Positions 1 through 9,600 of a stretch of DNA of 61,003 nucleotides are shown here, piece after piece (within the stretch, counting starts at the first letter, position 1; the number at the start of each line of letters is the position of its first letter). The stretch comes from Caldilineaceae bacterium (lineage in GTDB: Bacteria > Chloroflexota > Anaerolineae > Caldilineales > Caldilineaceae). The notes below the pieces were generated by a model, which saw nothing but the letters and a program-made list of their open reading frames with translations, was not told the DNA's origin and did no database searches. Both the position numbers and the translations under genes were made by a program. The DNA lies in assembly GCA_026989655.1 (NCBI GenBank), contig JALSIX010000085.1, positions 1 through 61,003 of the forward strand, read 5' to 3'.

Positions 1-38
1 GGACTCAGATGGACCGCGTATTCCTTGGGGCGTCCCAT
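1..38 (-). CDS. 5' end of a possible IS630-type transposase (runs off the window)
   Basis: Only the first 12 codons are visible, reading MGRPKEYAVHLS. The ATG is preceded by a strong AAAGGAG ribosome binding site and by a promoter at 76-104, so it is a genuine gene start. IS630-type transposases commonly begin with a basic Arg-Pro-Lys segment followed by a short 'V.L' strand, which this resembles. Twelve residues are too few for a firm call, and any other protein starting this way is possible. Confidence 0.35.
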   Translation of the reverse strand, partial: MGRPKEYAVHLS

Positions 39-75
39 TGGGGCTTCTCCTTTCGTCAAGATTTGGAAGCCCCCC

Positions 76-104
76 AGTGTACCACAACCCCCATTTTGTA
101 TCAA
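76..104 (-). promoter_or_regulatory. sigma70-like promoter of the edge gene
   Basis: On the minus strand TTGATA (99-104) is separated by exactly 17 bp from TACACT (76-81). It lies about 40 bp upstream of the ATG at 38, with the AAAGGAG ribosome binding site in between. Confidence 0.5.
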
Positions 105-263
105 AATATACTTGACTGAGTACTAGATTTATCCGCTTAAAAGTCATTCAGCGGAGCGCAGCTCCACTGGAATGGGGCGCGAGGTGAGCGGCGCCCCAAT
201 ACATGCCTCGTTCGGATCCATTCATCAGCGAGGTGAAAACCACCCCTCGTTCGTATGTGCAAA

Positions 264-304
264 ACCACTAAAGACGGTGCATTCCGTGCGCCGTCTTTGG
301 TGGT
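264..304. repeat. 14-bp inverted repeat in the leader of the small membrane protein gene
   Basis: ACCACTAAAGACGG (264-277) pairs with CCGTCTTTGGTGGT (291-304) with one G-U wobble and a 13-nt loop. It lies just upstream of the AAGGAGG ribosome binding site of the gene at 342. Read on the minus strand it is followed by TTTT, so it could be a weak terminator for leftward transcription, a mobile-element end, or a leader hairpin. The rest of 39-341 holds the promoter of the edge gene, short palindromes and no gene I can support. Confidence 0.5.
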
Positions 305-341
305 ACCATCGATATTTGCATAGGAAGGAGGACAAAGAACG

Positions 342-746
342 ATGCTGCGCAAACTTGGCATTCAAACCCAATCGAAACGAGAGCGGATATTGTTAGGTAT
401 ATTAACAATCGTCGTATTCGCCGTGCTTGGCTACGCCTTGGTTGACCTCAAGACGCATGGCATACACCATTATTGGTGGTTTGGTTCTGCCAATGTCGCC
501 ATCGGCATACTGGGTTTATGGGTTTGGGCAATCTTCCATCGGCGACTTCTCGAACCTGAGCGATTCGTTCTCCGTTGCTCGTTAGGTTTCTTGCTCTCCT
601 TGGTGATGTTGTTCGATGTGGTGAATTGGTTTTGGAATATATACAGATCTGCAGCTCCTACTATGCAATTCTTGCGTCCCCTTCAGTCCGTTCTCATAAT
701 GGTGTTATTCTTTCTCCTGTTTTGTCGTCGAAACTTGGCCCGATAA
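342..746 (+). CDS. small multi-pass membrane protein of unknown function
   Basis: A 134-residue protein that I do not recognise. It has an N-terminal basic segment followed by about four hydrophobic segments (roughly residues 17-34, 42-64, 78-96 and 108-127) and ends in a basic tail, so it is an integral membrane protein with short loops. The start is supported by AAGGAGG about 8 nt upstream. Base composition is less GC-rich than the rest of the window, which together with the possible transposase at the edge suggests an acquired segment. The PhoX-type gene begins 23 bp downstream on the same strand, so the two may be cotranscribed. Confidence 0.6.
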   Translation: MLRKLGIQTQSKRERILLGILTIVVFAVLGYALVDLKTHGIHHYWWFGSANVAIGILGLWVWAIFHRRLLEPERFVLRCSLGFLLSLVMLFDVVNWFWNIYRSAAPTMQFLRPLQSVLIMVLFFLLFCRRNLAR

Positions 747-769
747 TCTTCGTCCAGAGGACATAAGAA

Positions 770-3006
770 TTGGCCAAGAAGCAAGGGACACGCTCTCCAC
801 ACAGTCTTGCGAGCCGATTGCTCATCGTCGCGCTATTCGGTTTGCTTCTCAGTCAGCCAGCCTCTACCGCGGCTGGCCACGACACCGTCACGCCTGCCCT
901 CTCTTCTCTTATCGCCATTTCCTTCATCTCCGATCAGGACACAGGGACCACGAACGCGGCCGATTGGGTCAAAGCGCTCGTTCACGCCTACACGACGGGT
1001 GCACTGTCGCCCAGTGTCGAGTTCCCCTTGGCCAACGAAGCGACCGACCGAGTGCGCACCATCCCGGGCCTGCAGTACAACGTGGTGGTGAGCTGGCTAA
1101 ACCCGTTGACCCAGGATGACTCCCCCGACGCCCCCTCTACGGCGCCAACAACGACTACATCGCCTACTTCGGTGACGGCTGGCAGGACGCAGGCAGACCA
1201 CCGCCCTTCAGCGGCAGCGGCAACTCTGGCTGGCTCTGGGTCAACCATGAGTCCATGGGAACGCCCATCGAAAACCGGCCGCCCACTGCCACCTCTGCGC
1301 CTACCGGCCAGCACTTGAGCTTAGCCCGTTCCCTTCAGGCCAGGGGGATTCTAACTGATGTATCGAGCAATCGTTGGAATGATGCCGATCTGAGCACCTA
1401 TCTTCGTTACGCCAAGCGCCAGATAGGTGGCTCCTGGTTGCGTGTTGTGAAGGATGCGCAAAGCGGTGCCTGGCGCGTGGATCACAGCGCCCCCAACCGG
1501 CGCTACGACGCCACCAGCAATACTCTGTTTACGCTCGTTGGTCAACGACTGCACAGCCCCGATCACGACGATTTCAGCGGAGCGGTGCTGACCGACACAG
1601 TCGTCTCCGGCACGTTGGCCAACTGTTCAGGCGTGCAAACGCCCTGGGGCACGATCCTCTCTGCCGAGGAAAATGCACAAGGTTTTTATGGTGATCTGGA
1701 ACAAGCCTGGACCGGTGACAACAAGTTCATCCGTGGAACAGGCTTTGACCCTGGGGAGTTTATTACACCTGATTTCGTTGCCCATCCTCTGTCTGTTTTT
1801 GGCGGGAACCCGGATGCAAACGGTCTCCATCAGCGTGATCTCTATGGCTATTTGGTCGAAGTGGACCCAGGTGAGCCGCCAAACGCATTCTACACAAGCA
1901 TGGTCGACGGCGGTGCCGGCAGCGGTCATCGCAAATTGGGCGGTCTGGGCCGTGCCCGCTGGGAAGACGTGACGTTCGTCGTAGATGCGAGCGGGAACCT
2001 CATCGATGGTCAGCCGATTGTCCTCTATGCCAGCCAGGACCGAGCCAGTGGACGTATTTACAAGTGGGTGAGCAAAACGCCTTTCGCCCAAGGCATGAGC
2101 CGGGTCCAAATACGTGCTTTGCTTGATGAGGGCACCCTCTACGTGGCTCACTTCCAGGACCTGGACTATGACACCGGCTGGACTGTGAACGGTGTGATGC
2201 CCACAGAGGACAACCCGGGACATGGCCGCTGGATTGAGTTAAGCATCGCCAGCAAGGACATCGCCCCCAATGCCGTCGCCCTGGGCCATCCAGGAACAAC
2301 GGTGGGAGAAGCCTTGCAGGACGTAACCTGGAATGGCATAGGCGGGTTCGCCTCGAACGAAGAGGTACGCATGGCGTTGTTCACAGCGGCCAACAAGATC
2401 GGTGTGGCGGAACTAAATCGACCTGAGAACATCCTATGGAACCCTACGGATCCCAGCGGAGAGCCACGGCTCTATATCGCCTTCACGGGACACACGCGTC
2501 AGGTAGCGCTGAATTCAAGAGGTGTTCTATTTGATCCGGACACCCATGCAGAGGAAGCCCCTACTCGCTCGGACCGCGTCGGCTCCATCTTTGTTTTGCG
2601 TGAAAATAGCCTGGGTAACCCGGCCAACTCCCATACCTTCTCATACTTTGCCGTTTGGCGAGGAATAGAAGGAGCCGGTCTGTTCGCCGCCGCCAATCCT
2701 GACAACCTAATGACGGACATAGATGGCGGCCTCTGGTTCACCACGGACGGGAATCGTCGGGTCAATGGAACGGATGACGGTTTGTACTACCTGGATCTGG
2801 ATCCAGATCATAGACAAGGAAAAACAGGCATTATCACTTCCACGTTTGGTCTGGCCTTCCGGGTTGTCACGGTGCCTAACGATTCAGAGCCTACTGGGCC
2901 AGCCTTCAGCTCGAATCTAAAGACGATCTTTCTCAGCCTGCAGCGACCTGCTGCGATTGCAGAAAAGAGACGGATCTATCTCCCCTTACTCGGTCGTAAT
3001 CCTTGA
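770..3006 (+). pseudogene. PhoX-family (DUF839) phosphatase, disrupted by a single frameshift
   Basis: Two overlapping reading frames (770-1318 and one open from before 1132 to 3006) together encode a PhoX-type secreted calcium-dependent alkaline phosphatase. It starts at TTG 770 behind AGAGGA, with a Sec-type signal peptide. The frame changes inside the C-rich stretch 1121-1137: the upstream frame reads SWLNPLTQDDSPDAP, and the downstream frame continues with YGANNDYIAYFGDGW. Restoring one missing C joins them. Family hallmarks after the junction are WLWVNHES, NCSGVQTPWGT followed by AEEN (the Cys and Glu are metal ligands in characterised PhoX), YGYLVEVDP and a C-terminal region with RPENILW. 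The protein ends IYLPLLGRNP. The frameshift may be a real mutation or a homopolymer sequencing error. Family assignment is firm; functionality is open. Confidence 0.8.
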
Positions 3007-3077
3007 GCGACTGCCCTTTTCCCCTTGCTGATCCCTGGCAAACGAAGAGGCAGCGACCCTCCCGGATCGCCACCTCC

Positions 3078-6000
3078 TCACCGCTCCACACTAGGCAGGA
3101 AGATGAACCAGGTCCCCGGTGAGGGCGCGGACGGGTCCACGACGATCGTCCCCTGGTTCAGGGGATTCTCCCCATCCCTGTAGGCGAAGCTGCCCGTCTC
3201 GTCCAAGCGCAGGCGGAAGCTCTCCCCCGGCCAGAGGACGCCGCTGTTCCACGCGTCCCCCTGCACCGAGTGCTCGGCCAGATCCACATTCACCCATGCC
3301 ACCACCGTGCCCGGTGGAACGGTCAACACGTTGGGTGCAAAGCCGCCTTCGCCGACCATCATGGTCACGTCCGGCGGGTCGCTCACAGCTGGCGCCAGGT
3401 GGATGGTGGGGTTCATGCCCCCGGCATCCACCTCCATCCCGGCCGTGCGATAGGGCTGATAGCCCGTCTTCGTCACCAGCAGCCGGTAGACCCCCGGCGG
3501 TGGCGCGAAGAAGAAGCTGCCGTCCGCGGCCGTGGTCTGGGGATTGGCCTGGCCCAGGTCGCTGTCCAGAGGAACAGCGCCAAAGTCGGCCCCCCTCGCG
3601 GACAGGGAAGCCTGCTCCGCCAGCAGAACGACCTGCGCGCCGACCACCGGCTGCCCGGTGACCGCATCCACCACCGTGCCCAGGGCATCCATCTCGCCGC
3701 TGACGTCAAAGGTGGTCACGGCCTGGGTCGCGCCGTCAGCCGAGGTTACGGTCAGACTCAGGTTGGCCCTACTGCTGGTCCGGAGCCGCCCTCCTAGATC
3801 CAGGAGGCCGGTGTAGCGGCCGTCCCCATCCGGGTCGGTGAGAACAATGTTCTTCTCCGTCTCGCCGATGTATTTGCTCACCACATGCTCCAGTTCCGTG
3901 CAGCCGGTGACACCCAGCTCGAAGGGGCCGCTGCCGGGCAGACGCAGATTGCGCCAGCTCGTCCCCAGGGTGTCCATGGCGAAGATCCGCCCCGCAGCGT
4001 CGATGACGGTGAAACTGGCCGGATCCACAGGCAGAGCGCCATCCACCCGCACCGTCAACCCCGATCCCATGGGGCGCCCCAGGGCGTCTGCCTGGAACCC
4101 CACCCAGACCTCGATCTGGTGCAGGCCGTCAGAGAGGCCAGTGAGCGGCTGCTGCCAGCGGCCATCCGCCCCAACCAGGACGGTCAGACCCATGTCCACA
4201 CCATCCAGCATCAGGCGAAGCCGCGCCCCGGGAGTGGCCCGGCCCACCAACTGGATCCCATCCCGACAGGTGCTTCCCTGCCGAAGGAGCGGCAACCCGT
4301 CGCCTGTGCGGAAGCCCATCTGCACGAAGGGCGTCTCCTCGATCCCGGTGGCGGCGCTGTCGTTGCCTGGGTTGGCGTCGTTTTGGCTGCTGACCGTGAC
4401 CGTGGCCGTGTAGCGGCTGCCCCCGGTCAGGCTGCGTGCCCCGGTCTGGGGTTGCCAGCCCACCAGGATGGAGCCGCCCGTGCCCGGCGCCAGGTCCCCC
4501 AGAGCGAAGACGATCTCGCCGTCGCCGGGGCGTACGGCGTTGTTAGGCAGGCCCGGGGCGGAGACATGGACCAGTTGGGGCTGGCCGCCGAATCCGGTCA
4601 GCTTTTGGGTGATCTTCACATCCTGCGCCTGGGCGTTGCCCTCGTTGCCGTAGGTGATGCGGAACTGGGCAAAGCGTTCCGTGTCCAACGAGGTTTCGTT
4701 GCCGAAATCGGGCTGGTTGACCCACGTGCTGCTCTGCGCCACCACGACGTCCGCGGTTCCGGGCGGCCGCCAGAGGTAGTCCTCGGTCTCACCCAGGCGG
4801 TAGCCCTTGGCCGGTCCCCGACCATCGCCGTAGGTGCGGCTGGGCAGTTTGGGCGACTTGGCCTCGCTCAGGGTGATGCGCAGCCACGCGGCTTGGTCCG
4901 TCAGGCTGTCCGGCCAGAGGGCCTTGACGTTGCTCACCATGCTCACCAGGTTGTTTCCCGGCGTGAGCTGGCCCACGCTCACCGGATGGTCGATGACGAT
5001 GTGCTCCAGGGCCAGGTCGCCGGGCTGCTGGCTGCACGGGCCGGTGTCGTTCCAGTCCCCGTCCCGGTTGCCGTCGATCCACACGTTCAGGTAGAGCACC
5101 TGGATGTTCCGCTTCAGCAGAGCCTGCTTCGCCTGGTTGTTGAGCAACTCCACCCGCACCTGCATCCGAGCCGGTTGGCAGTTCTTCAGGGCGACAGAGG
5201 AGAGCTTTAGCCCGTCGTCGAAGCGGTCCCGGCCGGCCGCGTCCTGGCCGGGCAGCAGATTGTTCGTGGGGTCCGCGTCCGGGCCCGCGTCGGCCTCAGC
5301 CTCCATGCTCACCCGGGGACCCAGGTGCACGGGCCGGGGATAGCGGTGCAGGGGGCCTGCAGCCTCGCCGGGCAGGCGGGCAAAGACCGTGGGGAAGCGG
5401 GCCGTGACGCCCGGGTAGGCGGTCATGGTCTGGCCGGCGTGGTTCGTGCTGTCCGGCGCGTCGCCCAGATCGTTGGGCCGCACGGGGACGGTCACCGTGA
5501 CCTGGCCGGTGGGATCGGGGATCGGGCCTGGATCCGGGCAGGGGATGCGGGGCTGGCCAGGGCCGCCCTCGCCGCAGCCAGCAGCCAGCCCGGAGCGGGC
5601 CTGTTCCGGCCCGGTGGTGGCGCAGGTACGGCCGTCCCCGGTCAGCAGGCAGTAGACCACGCCCACGGTCAGGGAAACGTCCCCGTCCAGCAGGCTGTCG
5701 GGAGAGATGGCGCGGCCGGGCTTGATGGCCTGGTCCACGCTTCGGCTCTCGCCTGGGGCCAGGGCCAGCAGGGTGATGCGCTGGGCTGGCCCGGCGCCCA
5801 TCTGGCTGGAGCCGACGGCCAGCAGCCGGGGACGGCTTACGCCCAGGAGCACCGGGACCGGCGCGTCGTTGCGGAAGGTGGTGCGCAAGGTCAGGCCGTG
5901 GCCAGGCAGGAGGCTCGGATCGTAGGGCGCCCAGGCCGGTGCGTCGGTCCGCATCACCTGCTGGTTCACCTGGATGTCGTCCAGGGTGGCCAGAGGGCAG

Positions 6001-6500
6001 TGGACCTGGATCTCCCGGCTGGCCTGCTCCGTCTCCCCACTTGGACGCTGGGCCACCGCGAGGATGGTCAGGACACGAAAGCCGCCCCAGCAGTGATCCA
6101 CCCGCACGGGCACGCGCAGGGTGAGCTGGCCGCCGTTGTCCAACGCGCCCTGCCACGCCACCGTATTCCCGCGGCGGCGCACCTGGAGTGGGTCCACCGA
6201 CTGGGCCGGGCTCTCGGAGAGGATGGTCCGTTCGGCCAGCTTCAGGCCCCTAGGCAGGGTGGTCGTCACCCCGGTGTTGACCGTTCCACTGCCGCCGGTG
6301 TAGGCCAGGGTCACGGTGAGGGTGAACGCGTCCCCTGGCCGGACGGACTGCCCTGCTGGAACGCTGGTGTCCACGGTCAGGTCCAGGGACGGCGCGGCCA
6401 GGACGGGGAGGGTGGAGAGTAGGGAGTAAAGAGCAATGAGTAAGACCGGTGCGACGAGACGGGTCCACATGTCTCGGTGATGGCTGTTGAGGGTAGTCAT
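3078..6500 (-). CDS. secreted multidomain surface protein (DUF11-like, GEVED, carboxypeptidase-regulatory-like, cupredoxin fold)
   Basis: About 1140 residues. The ATG at 6500 (MTTLNSHH) has AAGGA upstream and gives a clean signal peptide ending LPVLAAP; an ATG at 6569 would add 23 unlikely residues. Domains in order: a DUF11/alpha-beta-sandwich-like region (about 40-160), a segment opening DLGDAPDS, a GEVED-type domain ending GETEDY (about 440-580), a second DUF11-like region (about 590-720), Ig-like stretches, a carboxypeptidase-regulatory-like domain (VVDAVTGQPVVGAQV, about 945-1030) and a C-terminal cupredoxin-like domain (about 1040-1125). It ends TWFIFLPSVER. The cupredoxin keeps one His (AEHSV) but lacks the usual Cys-His-Met set, so copper binding is doubtful. 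It is the last gene of the surface operon, 115 bp after the dockerin protein. A structural or adhesive role is inference. Confidence 0.75.
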   Translation of the reverse strand: MTTLNSHHRDMWTRLVAPVLLIALYSLLSTLPVLAAPSLDLTVDTSVPAGQSVRPGDAFTLTVTLAYTGGSGTVNTGVTTTLPRGLKLAERTILSESPAQSVDPLQVRRRGNTVAWQGALDNGGQLTLRVPVRVDHCWGGFRVLTILAVAQRPSGETEQASREIQVHCPLATLDDIQVNQQVMRTDAPAWAPYDPSLLPGHGLTLRTTFRNDAPVPVLLGVSRPRLLAVGSSQMGAGPAQRITLLALAPGESRSVDQAIKPGRAISPDSLLDGDVSLTVGVVYCLLTGDGRTCATTGPEQARSGLAAGCGEGGPGQPRIPCPDPGPIPDPTGQVTVTVPVRPNDLGDAPDSTNHAGQTMTAYPGVTARFPTVFARLPGEAAGPLHRYPRPVHLGPRVSMEAEADAGPDADPTNNLLPGQDAAGRDRFDDGLKLSSVALKNCQPARMQVRVELLNNQAKQALLKRNIQVLYLNVWIDGNRDGDWNDTGPCSQQPGDLALEHIVIDHPVSVGQLTPGNNLVSMVSNVKALWPDSLTDQAAWLRITLSEAKSPKLPSRTYGDGRGPAKGYRLGETEDYLWRPPGTADVVVAQSSTWVNQPDFGNETSLDTERFAQFRITYGNEGNAQAQDVKITQKLTGFGGQPQLVHVSAPGLPNNAVRPGDGEIVFALGDLAPGTGGSILVGWQPQTGARSLTGGSRYTATVTVSSQNDANPGNDSAATGIEETPFVQMGFRTGDGLPLLRQGSTCRDGIQLVGRATPGARLRLMLDGVDMGLTVLVGADGRWQQPLTGLSDGLHQIEVWVGFQADALGRPMGSGLTVRVDGALPVDPASFTVIDAAGRIFAMDTLGTSWRNLRLPGSGPFELGVTGCTELEHVVSKYIGETEKNIVLTDPDGDGRYTGLLDLGGRLRTSSRANLSLTVTSADGATQAVTTFDVSGEMDALGTVVDAVTGQPVVGAQVVLLAEQASLSARGADFGAVPLDSDLGQANPQTTAADGSFFFAPPPGVYRLLVTKTGYQPYRTAGMEVDAGGMNPTIHLAPAVSDPPDVTMMVGEGGFAPNVLTVPPGTVVAWVNVDLAEHSVQGDAWNSGVLWPGESFRLRLDETGSFAYRDGENPLNQGTIVVDPSAPSPGTWFIFLPSVER
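6417..6444 (-). repeat. heptamer array (GAGTAAR type), inside signal-peptide codons
   Basis: The plus strand reads as four 7-bp units GAGTAGG, GAGTAAA, GAGCAAT, GAGTAAG. It is an inverted copy (24 of 28 identical) of the array at 6581-6608. It lies inside the coding sequence for the signal peptide of the 3078-6500 gene. Confidence 0.65.
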
Positions 6501-6580
6501 GGTCTGTTTCCTTATCATCAACGGCGCGAATGCGCGGCAGAAAAATTGAGCTTGCTCGTTTCTGAGCATCCTGTTTGTCG

Positions 6581-6608
6581 CTTACTCCTTACCCTTTACT
6601 CCTTACTC
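6581..6608 (+). repeat. heptamer array (GAGTAAR type, inverted partner)
   Basis: The reverse complement reads GAGTAAG, GAGTAAA, GGGTAAG, GAGTAAG, four 7-bp units. It sits in the 115-bp spacer between two operon genes and is inverted relative to 6417-6444, with which it could form a long stem around the start codon at 6500. Confidence 0.65.
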
Positions 6609-6615
6609 ATCCTCG

Positions 6616-9600
6616 TCAGAACGGACATTCTCCATCCCAGTTGAAATCCGCCTCGGTGGTCGAGCCCTTCAGGGGAATGACGAAGTCCAGGGTCAGGATG
6701 CACTTGATGCAGCCCTTGTCCTCCCGAACCTTCTGTTTGGTGGTCCACTTCTCCGGTTCGCAGAAGCCGCAGCCGGCCCCGGCCCAGGCGTCGCCGGTCA
6801 GGTCCAGGGCGTTGCTGCCGAAGTCGTTGTCCAGTTGCAGGGTGACGCTGGCCTTGACCGCGGCCACACAGAGGGCCTTGCCCGTGGCGTTGACCCCCAG
6901 GCGCACGCCCCAGGCGTTGTTGGGCTGACCTGCTTCGGTGAAGACCCAGAAGGCCACCTCGCCGCCGCCGCTGATGCGCACGCCGGGGCAGCTCCCCAGC
7001 AGGTCGAAGATGACGATGTTGTTGGCGTAGAGCTGCATGTACGCGCCCTGGATGACCATACCGGGGTCCGGGTCCATAGCCGCCATGATGTCGCCGTACT
7101 CCTGCTCCAGCACCGGGCTGCTGGGGTCCAATCGCCCGAAGAGGAAGGCCCCGCCCACGTTGATCCTGCCGATGGTCTCCAGCTCCACCCACAGGTCCAG
7201 GCTGGCGCCGGTGTAGAGGAGTACAATCTGCTGGTCGTCCACGGTGAATCCGGCCACGGCGCCGGCCTTGTCCACCGTGGCCGCCTGGGTCTCGATATCG
7301 TAGAGGGTCACCCCGCCCTCGATGCCGTAGCCCAGGTCGTCCAGATCGAAAAGCAGGCGCATGTCCGCGTCCAGGCGCACATCCAGGTCGGCCATGGTGG
7401 TGCCCAGGTCCCGGGTGTTCAGGTAGACCGAGCCGTTCGGGTCCCACTCCATGGAGAAGTCCCCGGCCAACAAGGTCTTGGGCTCTGGGCCTGCGGGATC
7501 CCGTTCGTTGTCGTAGACGGTCACGTAGGCATCGGCCTGGAGTAGGTCCAGCTCCCCGCCGATGATCCGGCCACTGCTGTCGGTGACTGGGCGCACGGTG
7601 GCGTCGCCCCGCACCCATTGGAGTTGCAGGGGCGAGTTGGCCAGCTTCTGCTGGAAGAGGGGCAGGCCCACGTGTACGTCCGCGAAGGCGCCGTCCGTCA
7701 GCCAGTCGGAGACGATGCCCCCGTGGGCCTCGGCCTTGGCATCCACGTCGTCGATCAGCGTGCGGTAGTCGTCGAAGCCTTCCTGTTTGGCCAGGTAGGC
7801 GGCCAGCTTGGCCTCCAGTGCACAGTCCCAGCCGGCCCCGAAGAGGCTGAAGAGGGGCCCGTTGTCCCCGCCGCTGCCGGAGCACCAGTCCAGGAAGCGC
7901 TGCTCCAGCTCGGCCCGGGAGCCCGCGGGGTCGTTGCCCGGGAGGGTGACCCAGGCTTCGTTCGCGGCCAGGAACATGCCCGTGGCCGAAGGAAAGCCGA
8001 AGAAGATGCGCTCTGTGTCCGGTTCCACCACCAGGGCGTTGGGGATCTCCGCGATGATCACCTCGGCCAGCTTGTTGTCCAGCACGCTGATGTCCCGTCC
8101 CTGGGAGGTGGCCAGGCCCACCCAGCGACTGGCCACCCCTGTGCCCTGGGACTGGGCGTAGAGCAGTTCGTACTGGAGCTGGATGTCCAGGGCCGGGCTG
8201 AAGACATGCTCGGCCAGAGGCCGCTTGTCGAAGCCCACGTAGGGGTCCCCGCCCAGCAGGTACATGTGGTCCGCGTTGGGGTCTGTGGCCTCGCCGAAGA
8301 AGGGCAGGTAGACCCCCGCGCTCAGCTCTACGAAGCCCCCTTCCAGGCCGGGTGTGGCCGTGCAGCCGTTCTGTTGGGGCAGGCAGGGCGCGGGCGCCAG
8401 GGTGGCGCTTCGATCCCAGCCCGGCCTCTCCCGCAGATTCAGCGCCGGGTCGTAGTCGCTCAGGCGCAGGTCCTGCATGACCACGTAGAAGTCGTCCACA
8501 GTGTAGACCGTGTCCTCCGGGTAGACTTCTCCGTCGTAGGGGGTGCCGTCCGGGTTGAAGGCCAGGGCCATCTCCACCAGGGGATCGCCCCTGTTGCCGT
8601 CCAGCCGTTCCAGGTTGGCGATCTGGGCCTCCAGCTCGATCCAGAGCTTGTCCGCATCATCGAAGAAGATGGCCCAAGGGAGCACGGTCACCTGCCAATA
8701 GTCCAGGTCCTCCTCCTTGGGCAGGAGCGCGCCGCCCACCACGCAGCCAGCCTCGTCCAGGAGGAGCTGATCGAACTGGAAAATGGCCTCCGCGGGGTAG
8801 GGCAGGTAGAATTTGCCCGCGGACGCGCTGTCGTAGGGCCAGTTGCTCAGCCAGCTCTGGGCGAAGCGGCTGATGCGGAACTGGTAGTCGGCTAGGGTGG
8901 CGGGCAACGGGCTGGCTGGCTGCATGTTCACCACCCCACTGACGCCGCTGCGCCGGACGTAGAGGTCCACGTCGCTGCCGCCGGTGAAGGGAAAGGCCAG
9001 GGGTGAGGGAGCCGCAGGGGTGGGGCAGGGGGTCCAGTCCAAGTCATGGCCGTAGGCGTTGAGGCCGGGCTGGGCCCGCTCATCGCCGGGCAGGCCACTG
9101 GCCGCCGCGCCCAGGGAGGCGGGCCAGCTCACGTTGGGCAGGCCGGAGGTCATCACCGGCGGGATGTAGAGGGCGTAGTCCCCGTCGTAGGCCCGGAATT
9201 CGGTCCAGGTGATGGTGTCCGTGGACGTGACCGTGCCGGTGATACCCCCGTTGGCCGTGATGTCCAGTTGCACGTAGTTGCCGCTGAAGCTGTTCAGGGC
9301 GAAGCCGTCCGTGTCCTTGCGGTAGTCGAGGCTGAGGCTGTCGCCCACCAGTTTGCGGGTAAGCCGCCCCTGGCTGAGTTGGCCGTCCACGAAGCGGAAG
9401 CTGCGTGCGCTGCTGCCTACCTCCACACCGAAGGGGTAGGCCGTGGTGTAGGTGTGAGGGAGGACGCTGACCCAGCAGCCGTTCAGGCCGTCTTTCACGC
9501 TGTAGGTGGCGTCGCCCGTTCCCGTGCAGAGGCCGGTCTTGGCGTCTGTCGCCAGGATCTCCATGAAGCCGTCGTTGCGGTAATCCAGCGTCCCTTGCTG

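Noticed and set aside
137-361. Short minus-strand frame of 74 codons near the left edge
   Set aside because: It overlaps the ribosome binding site and start of the better supported membrane-protein gene and has no motif or Shine-Dalgarno.
3885-5210. A 441-codon plus-strand frame inside the DUF11/GEVED gene
   Set aside because: Antisense shadow without motifs or start signal.
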